A stretch of 64,000 nt of DNA from the NCBI RefSeq assembly GCF_020166435.1, contig NZ_JAINZP010000002.1, positions 62,001-126,000 of the forward strand, given 5' to 3'. This stretch comes from Pectobacterium versatile (GTDB lineage Bacteria; Pseudomonadota; Gammaproteobacteria; Enterobacterales; Enterobacteriaceae). The position numbers were made by a program, and so were the translations under genes. Below, one piece after another: positions 11,758 to 21,531 of the stretch. Below the pieces are notes generated by a model. The model ran no database searches. It saw only the letters and a list, made by a program, of their open reading frames with translations, and was not told where the DNA came from. Position 1 is the stretch's first letter. Every line of letters begins with the position of its first letter.

Positions 11758-11952
11758 CCGCTCGACGCGCTTTGTCTGCAACCTCTAGCTTTCATTACCA
11801 TAAACTATGTTTCTACTCTGATTACAAATATCACCTCAAACCCTCAAATTGACAGCTAAAAGCATTATCCTGACGGCATTAGGAAAATAATTGCGCTCAG
11901 CTTCTTCTATAATGATTCCACACCCACCGGAATCACGATAAGGATCACCACC

Positions 11953-12585
11953 ATGCTGCAACTCTCCAGTCACAGTTTTCAGGACGGCGACACTATCCCG
12001 GGCGAATTTGCCTTTGCCGTACCGGACACAACTAGCCATATTGCGCTGTCTTCTAACCACAATCCCCATCTTGCCTGGCACGGCGCGCCCGAAGGGACAC
12101 AGTCTTTCGTATTGATCTGCCACGACCCAGATGTCCCCAGCCGCGGTGACGATGTGAATCAGGAAGGCCGAGAGGTGAGCGCCTCTCTGCCGCGTGTCGA
12201 TTTCTACCATTGGCTGTTGCTCGATATTCCAGCCAGCGCCAATGAAATTCCTGCCGCCTCGCATTCCACTGGCATCACGCCACGTGGTAAAGCGGGCCCG
12301 GATGCACCAACAGGGCTCCGACACGGCATCAATGATTACACCGTCTGGTTCGCCAGCGATGAGCAGATGAAAGGCACCTACTATGGCTATGATGGCCCTT
12401 GTCCGCCGTGGAACGATGCGATTGTCCACCATTACATCTTCACACTTTACGCTCTCGCGACGCCTGTTTTAGCAATAGAAGGTGAACTTAACGGGGCGAA
12501 TGTCCGCGCTGCACTGGCTAACGCGCCAGTATTGGCAGAAGCGACACTCACTGGGCTGTATACGCTGAATCCCGCATTATTGTGA
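11953..12585 (+). CDS. PEBP / YbhB-YbcL family protein
   Basis: This 210-residue protein belongs to the phosphatidylethanolamine-binding (Raf-kinase-inhibitor-like) family found in bacteria as YbhB and YbcL. Family motifs are visible: HDPDVPSRGDD near the anion-binding pocket, HWLLLDIPA, and GYDGPCPPWNDAIVHHYIFTLYAL. There is no signal peptide, so it is probably cytosolic. An AAGGA site about 8 bp before ATG 11953 supports the start. The biochemical role is unknown for most bacterial members. It sits 44 bp upstream of an AraC-type regulator on the same strand and may be cotranscribed. Confidence 0.85.
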   Translation: MLQLSSHSFQDGDTIPGEFAFAVPDTTSHIALSSNHNPHLAWHGAPEGTQSFVLICHDPDVPSRGDDVNQEGREVSASLPRVDFYHWLLLDIPASANEIPAASHSTGITPRGKAGPDAPTGLRHGINDYTVWFASDEQMKGTYYGYDGPCPPWNDAIVHHYIFTLYALATPVLAIEGELNGANVRAALANAPVLAEATLTGLYTLNPALL

Positions 12586-12629
12586 TAATAATAATTTATG
12601 ATAATGACTTGTTATAAGAATAGCTGGCT

Positions 12630-13496
12630 ATGAGCGTGACCGCTTTACGCCCCGCTTCTCCGTCTCTCATTGTAGAGGCGGATTGGCGATTGCCATCAGG
12701 CCAGCCGCTGCAACGGTATGGCCTGTGCGCACTCGCTCAGCCCCACTTGCGTACACCGCAGCAGACAACGTGTTTCCATTTCTATGAGGCCACACTTCTG
12801 CTGGTTCTTTCTGGCCAATTAACCATTCTTGAGCAGGATAAAGCGACGATTATCGACACGCCGTCTCAGCTCTGCCTGATTACGCCTGACGCAAGTGCCG
12901 ATCTGACGAAAATGCCCGGTGGTCACGACTCCGCTTTCCGGTCGATCTTTCTGACGTTTTCGCCCACGCTTCTGGCGCGTTTTTATCATCGCTATCCTGA
13001 TGAATGCGCTCCGACTTATCCTCCGCGCCCCTTCACTACTCTCGCGCTGGATGACGATCTTATCAGTACATTACAACATCTGGTTGAAGGGATAACGGGC
13101 AACAAGCTCAATGAATCACGTCTCGAACTGCGGCTGATGGATATGCTGCTGGTGCTGTCGGAACGGGGATACCGCTTTGGTGTACCGCCACAGCCCGGCG
13201 TTACCGCTCAGCTACGTACGCTTATCAGCGAAGAGCCGGATCGCCACTGGACCGCGCAGTCTGCGGGTCGACGGCTGGCGATGAGCGAGGCTACGCTGCG
13301 CCGGAGGCTATCCGCCGAGCAGACACGCTTTGAAGTGCTGTTGCTGGAGACCCGCATGCAACACGCGATGATGCTGGTACAGACGACATCATGGAGTATG
13401 CAGCGTCTGGCCGAAGCCTGCGGGTATAAATCCTCAGCGCGTTTTTCCGAACGGTTTAAAAATCGTTTTGGCTGTTCGCCAACCAAGATTCGTTAG
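12630..13496 (+). CDS. AraC-family transcriptional regulator
   Basis: This 288-residue protein has a cupin-like N-terminal sensing region (about 20-160) and a C-terminal double helix-turn-helix of AraC type (about 190-285). Visible parts are WTAQSAGRRLAMSEATLRRRLSAE for the first helix-turn-helix and RLAEACGYKSSARFSERFKNRFGCSP for the second, with the usual end of the family signature. Its target and inducer are not evident. The nearest gene on the same strand is the PEBP protein, which it may regulate. I cannot assign a symbol. Confidence 0.85.
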   Translation: MSVTALRPASPSLIVEADWRLPSGQPLQRYGLCALAQPHLRTPQQTTCFHFYEATLLLVLSGQLTILEQDKATIIDTPSQLCLITPDASADLTKMPGGHDSAFRSIFLTFSPTLLARFYHRYPDECAPTYPPRPFTTLALDDDLISTLQHLVEGITGNKLNESRLELRLMDMLLVLSERGYRFGVPPQPGVTAQLRTLISEEPDRHWTAQSAGRRLAMSEATLRRRLSAEQTRFEVLLLETRMQHAMMLVQTTSWSMQRLAEACGYKSSARFSERFKNRFGCSPTKIR

Positions 13497-13574
13497 TCCG
13501 TCATTGACGGTACAGCGCGGTCATCCTGTAACACTCAACAACAACCATCGTCAAAAACAACGTATCAGGTTCAA

Positions 13575-13612
13575 AAAAAGCGCCCTGTTGGATAAACCCA
13601 CAAGGCGCTTGA
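13575..13612 (-). terminator. Rho-independent terminator of prc
   Basis: On the minus strand, AAGCGCCTTGT pairs with ACAGGGCGCTT around a short loop and is followed by a run of T. It lies about 50 bp after the prc stop codon. Confidence 0.75.
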
Positions 13613-13658
13613 TGATCTCAGATGATCAGAACGATTTTAGCGTATTACTTTTTACGCT

Positions 13659-15674
13659 TTACTCTTTCTCTTCCTGCGCCAAATCGTTAGCGATTTTCAC
13701 CGTTTCATCCAGATAAGGATCGGGTGCCTGATAGTCTTTCGGCAGATCTTCCAACGATTTGAGCGGTTTTTTACCTTCTCTCGCCAGTCGATCGTTAATC
13801 CGCTTCAGACGCATCGCTTCATCATCGTCATTCTCTTTCTCGCGCTGAGCAAGATTGAGCGACACGAGGTTGCGCTTATCCTTCATCGCGTTGTAGCGGG
13901 CAATATCTTGCGCCACATACTGGAATTCAGGATCTTTGGCGATACGCTCCTGATGATGTTCGTTCAGTTTGCTAATCAACGCCTTCAGATCGCCGCTCTT
14001 CGTGTAGTTGGCCGCTTTGATGCTGTCCCACGGTAGCGCGTTGTCTTCAAACTTCTCACCAGTATCTACCGTTTCCGTGCCGGTTGGCATCATCACGTCA
14101 GGTGTCACGCCTTTCATCTGCGTGCTGCCGCCGTCAATACGATAGAATTTCTGAATCGTATATTGCACGGAACCCAGCGCTGGCCAGTCAGGACGCAGCA
14201 TCTGATCGTAAATCCGATTCAGCGAGCGATACTGCTGCACGGTGCCTTTACCAAACGTCGGTTCACCCACGATCAAAGCGCGGCCATAATCCTGCATTGC
14301 CGCGGCAAAGATCTCAGAAGCGGAAGCACTGAAGCGGTCTACCAGCACCACCAGAGGGCCTTTGTAATACACAATGCCGTCAGTGTCGCTGTCTTCGCGC
14401 ACTTTGCCATTGTTATCACGCACCTGAACCACAGGGCCGCCGGAGATAAACAGACCAGAAAGCCCTACTGCTTCCGTCAGCGCGCCGCCGCCGTTAGTCC
14501 GTAAGTCAATCACAATGCTGCTGACGTTCTGTTTTTCCAGCTTCTGGAGCTGAACTTTCACGTCATCCGTCAGGCCGACATAGAAACCGGGGATATCCAG
14601 CACGCCGACTTTATCCTTGCCGACCGTCTTGACGGACATTTTAACCGCGCGATCTTCAAGGCGAATGCGTTCACGCGTCAGCGTGACAATGCGGGTTTTC
14701 GTTCCCTTGCCAGCAGGCAGGATTTCCAGACGTACCTTACTGCCTTTCGGCCCTTTAATCAGCGCAACGACATCATCCAGACGCCAGCCGATAACATCCA
14801 CCATCGGCTTGCCGTTTTGGCCAACGCCAACCACGCGGTCACCAACGGTAATGTTTTTGCTTTTCGCTGCCGGACCACCGGGCACCATAGAATTGATCAT
14901 GGTGTAGTCGTCATCCATCTGCAGCACCGCACCAATCCCTTCGAGCGACAGGCTCATTTCGGTATTGAATTGCTCGGTGTTACGCGGTGACAGGTAGCTG
15001 GTGTGCGGGTCAATTTCACGCGCAAAGGCGTTCATGACGAGCTGGAAAACATCTTCGCTGTTGCTCTGCGCCAGACGGCGAATGGCAAACTGGTAACGCT
15101 TGGTCAGCGTCTCTTTGATGTCTTTATCATCTTTACCGGTCAGTTTCAGGCTGAGCCAGTCATATTTTACCTTGGCATCCCACAGGCGGTTGAGTTCACC
15201 CGCGTTCTGCGGCCAAGGGGCTTTGCTGCGATCGAGCTCAAACGTCTCATTGCCTGTCAGATCGACCGGTTTATCCAGCAGCGACAGTGCATATTGAAAA
15301 CGCTCAAACCGACGCTTCTGCGCCAGATTGTACAACGCGTAAGGAACATCCAGTTGACCGGATTTCAGCGCGTCGCCCAACTGGGCTTTTTGCCCGGAAA
15401 ATTGTGCCACATCAGAGGCCAACAGCACGTTGTGACTGTAGTCCAGCATATTGAGGTAGCGGTTAAAAATTTTCTCAGAGAACTGCGCATCCAGCATAAA
15501 CTGGCGATAGTGCGAACGCAGGAAACGTGAGGCCACCCTGTCGCTAACGGTAGCATGTTGAGGTTCCTGATGTAGCTGAGGAATCTGTTCAACACGCGTA
15601 ATGTTTTCATTTGCAAAACTAGAGCCCGCCAGCAGTAAGCCTGCGATGGCGGTTATTCTGACTAAGTTGTTCAT
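13659..15674 (-). CDS. prc: Tail-specific protease Prc (Tsp)
   Basis: Prc is a periplasmic serine protease of the C-terminal-processing family. It degrades proteins with non-polar tails and processes FtsI and MepS in E. coli. The start is set at ATG 15674 (MNNLVRITAIAGLLLAGSSFANE, a signal peptide), giving 671 residues. An upstream in-frame start would overlap proQ. A PDZ domain covers about 235-320. The catalytic serine lies in FSASASEIFAAAMQDYGRA and the general-base lysine in FGKGTVQQYRS. It is 19 bp downstream of proQ on the same strand. htpX, which follows prc in E. coli, is absent here. Confidence 0.95.
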   Translation of the reverse strand: MNNLVRITAIAGLLLAGSSFANENITRVEQIPQLHQEPQHATVSDRVASRFLRSHYRQFMLDAQFSEKIFNRYLNMLDYSHNVLLASDVAQFSGQKAQLGDALKSGQLDVPYALYNLAQKRRFERFQYALSLLDKPVDLTGNETFELDRSKAPWPQNAGELNRLWDAKVKYDWLSLKLTGKDDKDIKETLTKRYQFAIRRLAQSNSEDVFQLVMNAFAREIDPHTSYLSPRNTEQFNTEMSLSLEGIGAVLQMDDDYTMINSMVPGGPAAKSKNITVGDRVVGVGQNGKPMVDVIGWRLDDVVALIKGPKGSKVRLEILPAGKGTKTRIVTLTRERIRLEDRAVKMSVKTVGKDKVGVLDIPGFYVGLTDDVKVQLQKLEKQNVSSIVIDLRTNGGGALTEAVGLSGLFISGGPVVQVRDNNGKVREDSDTDGIVYYKGPLVVLVDRFSASASEIFAAAMQDYGRALIVGEPTFGKGTVQQYRSLNRIYDQMLRPDWPALGSVQYTIQKFYRIDGGSTQMKGVTPDVMMPTGTETVDTGEKFEDNALPWDSIKAANYTKSGDLKALISKLNEHHQERIAKDPEFQYVAQDIARYNAMKDKRNLVSLNLAQREKENDDDEAMRLKRINDRLAREGKKPLKSLEDLPKDYQAPDPYLDETVKIANDLAQEEKE

Positions 15675-15693
15675 GCCCAGGTTGGCCTCCGTA

Positions 15694-16467
15694 TCAGAAC
15701 TGCAAGTGTTCTGCGCGTACAATCATTGCCAGTCCAGAAGCCAATTGTACTCTGACTTCGCCTTTGGCAATTTCAAGCACGGTGGCATCCATGGCGTCTT
15801 TGCCGGCTCTGACTTTGATTTCCTGACCGATTTGCAGTTTGGAAACATCCGTAACCGCTACCCGTTGAGGCTCATTACTGGCAGGCTTTGCCTGACGAGA
15901 TTGAGCATTAGCGGATTGCTGAGAAGAGGACTGCGATTGGCCGGAAGAAGGCTGACGTGGTTTACGCGGTGCATGGTTTTGAGACGCGTGGTTTTGGGAT
16001 GCACGGTTTTGGGATGCATTGTTTGAAGCATCACGGCGCGGCGCACGTTTCTGAGCGGGACGAGGAGTACGCGCAGCTTCTGCCGATTCTCCGGCCGCTT
16101 CACGTTTTTTCGCCTGTTGCTCAGCACGCTGAGCCTGAACTCGTGCTTTAGCTTCTTCCAACTGCTTACGAGCATGATCGACATGCTGCTGTTCCAACTC
16201 ACCGCATGGGTTACCATCCAGATCGACACGTTGGGCACCCAATTTTACACCGTACAGATATCGCCAGCTTGAGGTGTAAAGACGCAGCGCAGAGCGTAAT
16301 TGCGTCTTACTGACGTTATCGGACTCCGGCATACGCTCAACAAGATCCTGAAAAATACCGATCTTTAACGGACGAGTTTCACCTTCAGTGGTGAAACAAA
16401 GCGGGAACCGCTCTGCCAAAAAGGCAATGACTTCTTTACTACTGTTCAACTTAGGTTGATTTTCCAT
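15694..16467 (-). CDS. proQ: RNA chaperone ProQ
   Basis: ProQ is a global RNA-binding protein that stabilises sRNAs and mRNA 3' ends. It has 257 residues, longer than the 232 of E. coli. The N-terminal FinO/ProQ domain (about 1-120) contains [21 protein letters not shown] basic, low-complexity linker rich in Q, A, R and S follows, including a pentapeptide repeat of SQN(R/H)A type. The C-terminal Tudor-like domain (about 205-257, [19 protein letters not shown]) closes the protein. The extra length is in the linker. It is organised with prc as in E. coli. Confidence 0.95.
   Translation of the reverse strand: MENQPKLNSSKEVIAFLAERFPLCFTTEGETRPLKIGIFQDLVERMPESDNVSKTQLRSALRLYTSSWRYLYGVKLGAQRVDLDGNPCGELEQQHVDHARKQLEEAKARVQAQRAEQQAKKREAAGESAEAARTPRPAQKRAPRRDASNNASQNRASQNHASQNHAPRKPRQPSSGQSQSSSQQSANAQSRQAKPASNEPQRVAVTDVSKLQIGQEIKVRAGKDAMDATVLEIAKGEVRVQLASGLAMIVRAEHLQF
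15974..16033. repeat. 15-bp tandem repeat in the proQ linker
   Basis: Four consecutive 15-bp units of TGGTTTTGGGATGCA type (plus strand) start at 15974, 15989, 16004 and 16019. The middle two differ at one base and the outer ones are more diverged. They encode the SQN(H/R)A pentapeptide repeat of the ProQ linker. Confidence 0.85.
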
Positions 16468-16551
16468 GAAATTTCCTGATTACAACGGGTTTGCCAACCG
16501 GCGCAGGCATGAACAGGCGTCATTATAATGACGCCATCGGCAATTGCCACG

Positions 16552-17058
16552 TTAACCTTGTCTCAACGTGAGAGAATTGATGAATGTCATCACATCGCTC
16601 GCTTCCAGTTGAGCACAAAGTACGCTCACCACGGCCTTCAGCCCTTCTTCATCATCCGCGTCAAAACGCTGATAAAGGGTACTGTCAATATCCAGAACGC
16701 CAATCGGTTGCCCGTTAACGACAAGCGGTAGCACAATTTCAGCATTACTCGCGGCATCACAGGCGATATGACCAGGGAACGCATGGACATCATCCACGCG
16801 CTGAATGCGATTTTCAGCTATTGCCGCACCGCATACACCTTTGCCAACCGGAATACGCACACAAGCAACCTTGCCCTGAAACGGTCCCAGGAAAAGCGTG
16901 TCGTTATCCAACAGGTAAAACCCTGCCCAGTTAACCCCATCCAAACGCTCAAACAGCAGCGCACTACTGTTTGATAAAATAGTAATAAAACGGTTTTCAT
17001 CCGCGATAAGCGATGTCATGTCGCGAATGAGATCCTGATAAAATTCTGGTTTATTCAT
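16552..17058 (-). CDS. msrC: Free methionine-(R)-sulfoxide reductase (GAF domain)
   Basis: This 168-residue, single GAF-domain protein (E. coli YebR, 165 residues) reduces free methionine-R-sulfoxide with thioredoxin. The redox cysteines are visible in KVACVRIPVGKGVCGAA and in GHIACDAASNAEIVLP. The N-terminus (FYQDLIRDMTSLIADE) is family-like. The gene sits between proQ and the divergent letA, as yebR does in E. coli. Confidence 0.93.
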   Translation of the reverse strand: MNKPEFYQDLIRDMTSLIADENRFITILSNSSALLFERLDGVNWAGFYLLDNDTLFLGPFQGKVACVRIPVGKGVCGAAIAENRIQRVDDVHAFPGHIACDAASNAEIVLPLVVNGQPIGVLDIDSTLYQRFDADDEEGLKAVVSVLCAQLEASDVMTFINSLTLRQG

Positions 17059-17464
17059 AAAGTATATCGTTGTCTTTTCAAAACAGTGCGAACCATTCCC
17101 GCACAGACTGCATTAGCATCGGTTACAGAATGCCATAAGATTAGCGCCTTCGCGCGAAGAATCATCCGCTTTACTGTAACGCTGTCGTGCATATCGTGCT
17201 ATTTCCACCTGTAAAATAATATCGGTCAGAGATCAGATTCCCTATAGATTTCGAGTTGCAGGAAGGCGGCAACCGCAGGAATCCCCAAGAGCTTACTCAA
17301 GTGAGTGACTGGAGTGAGTAAGGGAAGCCAACACACCTGCAACTTGAAAGATGGCGGGTAGAGCCTTTTATGAATTTATCATTCAGTTAGCCTTCAGTTA
17401 CACTGAATAGCTGTGAATACGTTATCCATCGTAGACTAACACTTTCTATCGGATCGCAGGAAAG
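17059..17464. other. msrC-letA divergent intergenic region with short R3 repeat
   Basis: The 406-bp region carries the divergent upstream sequences of msrC and letA. Its middle (17241-17361) is a short copy of the intergenic repeat. No specific promoter could be fixed with confidence. Confidence 0.5.
17241..17361 (+). repeat. Short intergenic repeat copy R3
   Basis: This ~120-bp copy has the family ends (CCTATAGATTTCGAGTTGCAGG and CAACTTGAAAGATGGCGGGTA, both diverged). It has only the first hairpin region (CTTACTCAAGTGAG) and lacks the GACAAA...TTTGAAC hairpin string. Confidence 0.8.
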
Positions 17465-18745
17465 ATGAAAATACAGAGTATAGCCAGCCCTGCGCCGTTT
17501 CCTTCTCCCCGGCCACCGTTAACCGGAGGATCGAAAAGTGCCGTACCTGCGGTCGATCGCTATCATCGCTGCCCGGAATGCGATGCCTTTTTTGCGCTAC
17601 CGCCGTTGAAGCGAACCCAGACGGCGAATTGTCCACGCTGCGATGCCAAAGTCAGTTCAGGCCGAGATTGGAACATTTCTCGTCTTGCTGCGATGGCCGT
17701 CGCCATGCTGGTACTGATGCCGTTTGCCTTCACTGAACCGTTGATCAGTATTCGATTGCTGGGCGTCACCATCAATGCCAGCCTGTTTGAAGGCATTTGG
17801 CAAATCACCCGCCAAGGGCATCCACTCACGGCAAGCATGGTCGCCTTCTGTACCGTTGGCGCACCGCTAACGCTGGTTTTTTCTCTGCTATACCTGTTTT
17901 TTGCTCCCCGCATCGGGATGAACCTGCGCCCCATCCTGCTCATGCTAGAACGGCTAAAAGAGTGGATGATGTTGGATATTTATCTGGTCGGCATGGCCGT
18001 TGCCGCAATCAAAGTCCGTGAATTCGCGGATGTTCAGGCGGGAATCGGGCTGGTCGCCTTTCTGGCGCTGATGATCTTAAGCCTGTTGACACTGATTCAC
18101 TTAAATACCGACCAGCTTTGGCAGCGGTTTTATCCGCGCATGAGGCCGTTGATTTCGCCGGATCGCTACCGAATCTGCCTTTCCTGCCATTTCACCAGTT
18201 CACCCGACAACCGAGGTCGCTGCCCCCGTTGCCATATTCCGCTTCGCTTGCGTCAGCGGCAAAGCCTGCAAAAATCCTGGGCAGCGCTCATTGCCTCTAT
18301 CGTTTTACTGTTCCCCGCTAACCTGTTGCCCATATCGATTATTTATGTCAACGGTGCGCGTACGGAGGACACGATTTTTTCCGGTATTCTTTCGCTTGCG
18401 TCAGGCAATGTTCCGATTGCGCTGGTGGTCTTTATCGCCAGTATTCTGGTGCCGTTTACTAAGGTTATTGTGCTTTTCGGGCTGCTGGTGAGTATCCATC
18501 TCCGATCGGAAGGCAACATAATGATGCGCATGAAGATGCTGCGCGTTATCCGTTGGATCGGCCGCTGGTCCATGCTCGATTTATTCGTGATTGCTCTGAC
18601 GATGTCGCTCGTCAACCGCGATCAATTACTCGCTTTCACCATGGGGCCTGCTGCTTTTTACTTTGGCGCGGCGGTGATTCTCACTATCCTTGCCGTTGAA
18701 TGGCTGGATAGCCGACTGATGTGGGATAACACTGATGTGGAATAA
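17465..18745 (+). CDS. letA: Lipid transport inner-membrane protein LetA (YebS, PqiA family)
   Basis: LetA is the inner-membrane partner of the MCE protein LetB, implicated in lipid traffic across the envelope. It has 426 residues (E. coli 427). Two zinc-ribbon-like cytoplasmic modules are visible, CPECDAFF...CPRCDAK and CLSCHFT...CPRCHIP. Each is followed by a four-helix transmembrane PqiA repeat, with NLLPIS and [18 protein letters not shown] in the second. It ends 2 bp before letB, so the two form an operon. It is preceded by a short repeat copy. Confidence 0.94.
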   Translation: MKIQSIASPAPFPSPRPPLTGGSKSAVPAVDRYHRCPECDAFFALPPLKRTQTANCPRCDAKVSSGRDWNISRLAAMAVAMLVLMPFAFTEPLISIRLLGVTINASLFEGIWQITRQGHPLTASMVAFCTVGAPLTLVFSLLYLFFAPRIGMNLRPILLMLERLKEWMMLDIYLVGMAVAAIKVREFADVQAGIGLVAFLALMILSLLTLIHLNTDQLWQRFYPRMRPLISPDRYRICLSCHFTSSPDNRGRCPRCHIPLRLRQRQSLQKSWAALIASIVLLFPANLLPISIIYVNGARTEDTIFSGILSLASGNVPIALVVFIASILVPFTKVIVLFGLLVSIHLRSEGNIMMRMKMLRVIRWIGRWSMLDLFVIALTMSLVNRDQLLAFTMGPAAFYFGAAVILTILAVEWLDSRLMWDNTDVE

Positions 18746-18747
18746 CA

Positions 18748-21387
18748 ATGCAAGATAATACGCCTGGGACACCAACTGAAGCTACCGTGAAGAACAAACG
18801 TCGCCTGTCGCCCTTTTGGCTGCTGCCGCTGATTGCGTTGATGATTGCCGGCTGGCTGATTTACACCAATCAGCAGGAACGCGGCACCACGGTCACCATC
18901 GATTTTGTCTCCGCTGACGGCATTGTCGCCGGGCGTACGCCCGTGCGCTATCAGGGCGTTGAAGTCGGTACCGTACAAAATATCAAGCTAAGTGAAGATC
19001 TGCGCACCATACAGGTCGAAGCCAGTATCAAAAGCGATATGAAGGAAGCGTTACGCAGCGGCACGCAGTTCTGGCTGGTTACCCCGAAAGCGTCCCTCGC
19101 TGGCGTTTCTGGGCTGGATGCGCTGGTGGGCGGTAACTACATCGGGATGATGCCCGGTTCTGGCGAGCCGCAAGAGCACTTCTCCGCACTGGATACGCAG
19201 CCCAAATACCGCGTGAATACCGGGGAACTGCTGATTCATCTCCATGCGGACGATCTGGGCTCGCTGAATACCGGTTCACTGGTTTATTACCGTAAAATTC
19301 CGGTAGGGAAAGTCTACGATTACACGGTTTCTCAGGATCGCCGCGGTGTGATGATTGACGTGCTGGTTGAACGCCGCTTTACCCATCTGGTGAAGAAGAA
19401 TAGTCGCTTCTGGAACGTGTCCGGCTTTAATGCCGACATCAGCGTTAGCGGCGCAAAAATTGAGATGGAAAATCTGGCGGCGTTGGTTAACGGTGCGATC
19501 GCGTTCGATTCGCCGGAAGAGAGCGAGGATGCCGGTGCCGAGCAATCCTACCGCCTCTATCCCGATCTGGCACAAAGCCAGCGCGGTGTGAAAATTACGC
19601 TGGACTTACCTTCTGGCGACAGCCTATCCGAAGGCCGCACCCCGCTGATGTATCAGGGGCTGGAAGTCGGCACGCTAAGTAAAATCACGTTGAACCCGGA
19701 CGACGGCAAGGTCAGCGGGGAGCTCATCATCGATCCTTCCGTGGTTTCGCTGATGCGGGAAGGCACGCGAATCGAACTCAGTAAACCTCAGCTTTCGCTC
19801 AGCGACCTGAATGTTTCGCGTCTGCTGAGCGGCCCAACGCTGACGCTCATCCCCGGTGAAGGCGAACCACGCCAGCATTTTGACGTGCTGGATAGCGGAC
19901 AACAGCAACTCACCCAGCCCGGCGCGCTTTCTATTCAGCTCACGGCCGCACAAAGCTATGGCATTGATAGCGGCCAACCCGTTCTGTTGCACGGCGTGCA
20001 GGTCGGTCAGGTAGTGAAGCGCACGCTGGACGAACAAGGTGTCAGCTTCCTTTTGGTGATCGAGCCACGATATCGCCAGCTATTACACCGCGACAGCAAA
20101 TTCATCGTTAACAGCCGTGTGAATGTGAAGATGGGGCTGGATGGGATTCAAGTGCTGGGTGCCAGCGCGCAAGAATGGGTCAGCGGTGGTATTCAGGTTT
20201 TACCGGGCAGCAAAGGTGACGTTCAGGCGCGTTACCCGCTGTTCAGCGATCTCGAAAAAGCCGAGGAAGGCATTCGCGGTGCCACGCCCTCTCCGACTCT
20301 CACTTTAGTGACCGACAGTCTGCCGGATATTCAGGATGGCTCCATCGTGCTGTACCGTAAATTCCAGGTAGGCGAAATCATGCGGGTGCGGCCGAAGGCG
20401 GATACCTTTGAAGTTGAAGTTTATATTCGCCCTGAACACCGCAAACTGCTGACGGAAAACAGCGTGTTCTGGGCGGAAGGCGGTGCCCGTGTGCAGTTGA
20501 ATACGTCGGGCCTGACCGTGCAAGCTTCCCCGCTGAACCGAGCGCTTAAGGGTGCGATCAGTTTTGATAATCTGGAAGGTGCACCGGAAATTAAAGGCGG
20601 CAAACGCGTTCTATACAACAACGAAACGGCAGCGCGTGCCGTGGGGAGCCGCATCATTCTGCGTACCTACGATGCCAGCAAACTCGCGCCGGGCATGCCG
20701 ATCCGCTATCTGGGAATCGATATCGGTCAGTTGGATTCGCTGAAGCTGTCCGAGCAGCGTAACGAAGTGCTGGTGCAGGCCGTGCTCTACCCTGAATATG
20801 TGCGTAATTTCGCTCGCTCTGGGACACGTTTTTCCGTCGTCACGCCAGAAATTTCCGCCGCTGGTGTGAATCATCTGGAAACGCTATTCCAGCCTTATAT
20901 CAACGTCGAGCCGGGTAATGGCAGCGTAACGCGCAATTTTGAGCTGCAACAGGCAACTATCTCCGATTCTCGCTATCAGGACGGCTTGAATATCAGCGTT
21001 GATGCGCCGGAAGCGGGCGCATTGCAGGTCGGTACGCCAGTGCTGTTCCGCGGCATTGAAGTCGGTACGGTAACCGGGCTGTCGCTGGGCACGCTTTCCG
21101 ATCGTATCGCGGTGTCGCTGCGCATCAGCAAACGCTATCAGCATCTGGTACGCGACAATTCCGTCTTCTGGCTGGCTTCGGGTTACAATTTGGAATTCGG
21201 CCTGACGGGGGGCGTCATCAAGAGCGGAACCTTCCAGCAGTTCATTCGCGGCGGTATCGCTTTTGCCACGCCGCCCAGCACGCCGCTCGCCCCCAAAGCA
21301 CAGGAAGGAAAGCATTTCCTGCTGAGGAACGAAGAGCCCAAAGAGTGGCGGCAATGGGGTACGGCGATTCCGACACCGAATAATTAG
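18748..21387 (+). CDS. letB: MCE-domain intermembrane lipid transport protein LetB (YebT)
   Basis: LetB forms a periplasm-spanning hexameric tunnel of stacked MCE rings. It has 879 residues (E. coli 877). An N-terminal anchor helix (about 20-38, FWLLPLIALMIAGWLIY) is followed by seven MCE repeats. I can mark them by the recurring (Y/F)xG(I/V)xVGxV core: YQGVEVGTV, YRKIPVGKV, YQGLEVGTL, LHGVQVGQV, YRKFQVGEI, YLGIDIGQL and FRGIEVGTV. Seven domains equal the E. coli count. It lies directly after letA. Confidence 0.95.
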   Translation: MQDNTPGTPTEATVKNKRRLSPFWLLPLIALMIAGWLIYTNQQERGTTVTIDFVSADGIVAGRTPVRYQGVEVGTVQNIKLSEDLRTIQVEASIKSDMKEALRSGTQFWLVTPKASLAGVSGLDALVGGNYIGMMPGSGEPQEHFSALDTQPKYRVNTGELLIHLHADDLGSLNTGSLVYYRKIPVGKVYDYTVSQDRRGVMIDVLVERRFTHLVKKNSRFWNVSGFNADISVSGAKIEMENLAALVNGAIAFDSPEESEDAGAEQSYRLYPDLAQSQRGVKITLDLPSGDSLSEGRTPLMYQGLEVGTLSKITLNPDDGKVSGELIIDPSVVSLMREGTRIELSKPQLSLSDLNVSRLLSGPTLTLIPGEGEPRQHFDVLDSGQQQLTQPGALSIQLTAAQSYGIDSGQPVLLHGVQVGQVVKRTLDEQGVSFLLVIEPRYRQLLHRDSKFIVNSRVNVKMGLDGIQVLGASAQEWVSGGIQVLPGSKGDVQARYPLFSDLEKAEEGIRGATPSPTLTLVTDSLPDIQDGSIVLYRKFQVGEIMRVRPKADTFEVEVYIRPEHRKLLTENSVFWAEGGARVQLNTSGLTVQASPLNRALKGAISFDNLEGAPEIKGGKRVLYNNETAARAVGSRIILRTYDASKLAPGMPIRYLGIDIGQLDSLKLSEQRNEVLVQAVLYPEYVRNFARSGTRFSVVTPEISAAGVNHLETLFQPYINVEPGNGSVTRNFELQQATISDSRYQDGLNISVDAPEAGALQVGTPVLFRGIEVGTVTGLSLGTLSDRIAVSLRISKRYQHLVRDNSVFWLASGYNLEFGLTGGVIKSGTFQQFIRGGIAFATPPSTPLAPKAQEGKHFLLRNEEPKEWRQWGTAIPTPNN

Positions 21388-21531
21388 CGCTATCACCTGA
21401 CAGGGCAGCGATCGTTGCCCTGTCGTTTTCACGCGTCGCTTTGCCGTTTTCACATGATGTATGAAGGATCCGTGCTACACTTCGCCGCTTCTTCCTCTCG
21501 TTTTACTGAATAACCTGTACGGAACCACGCC

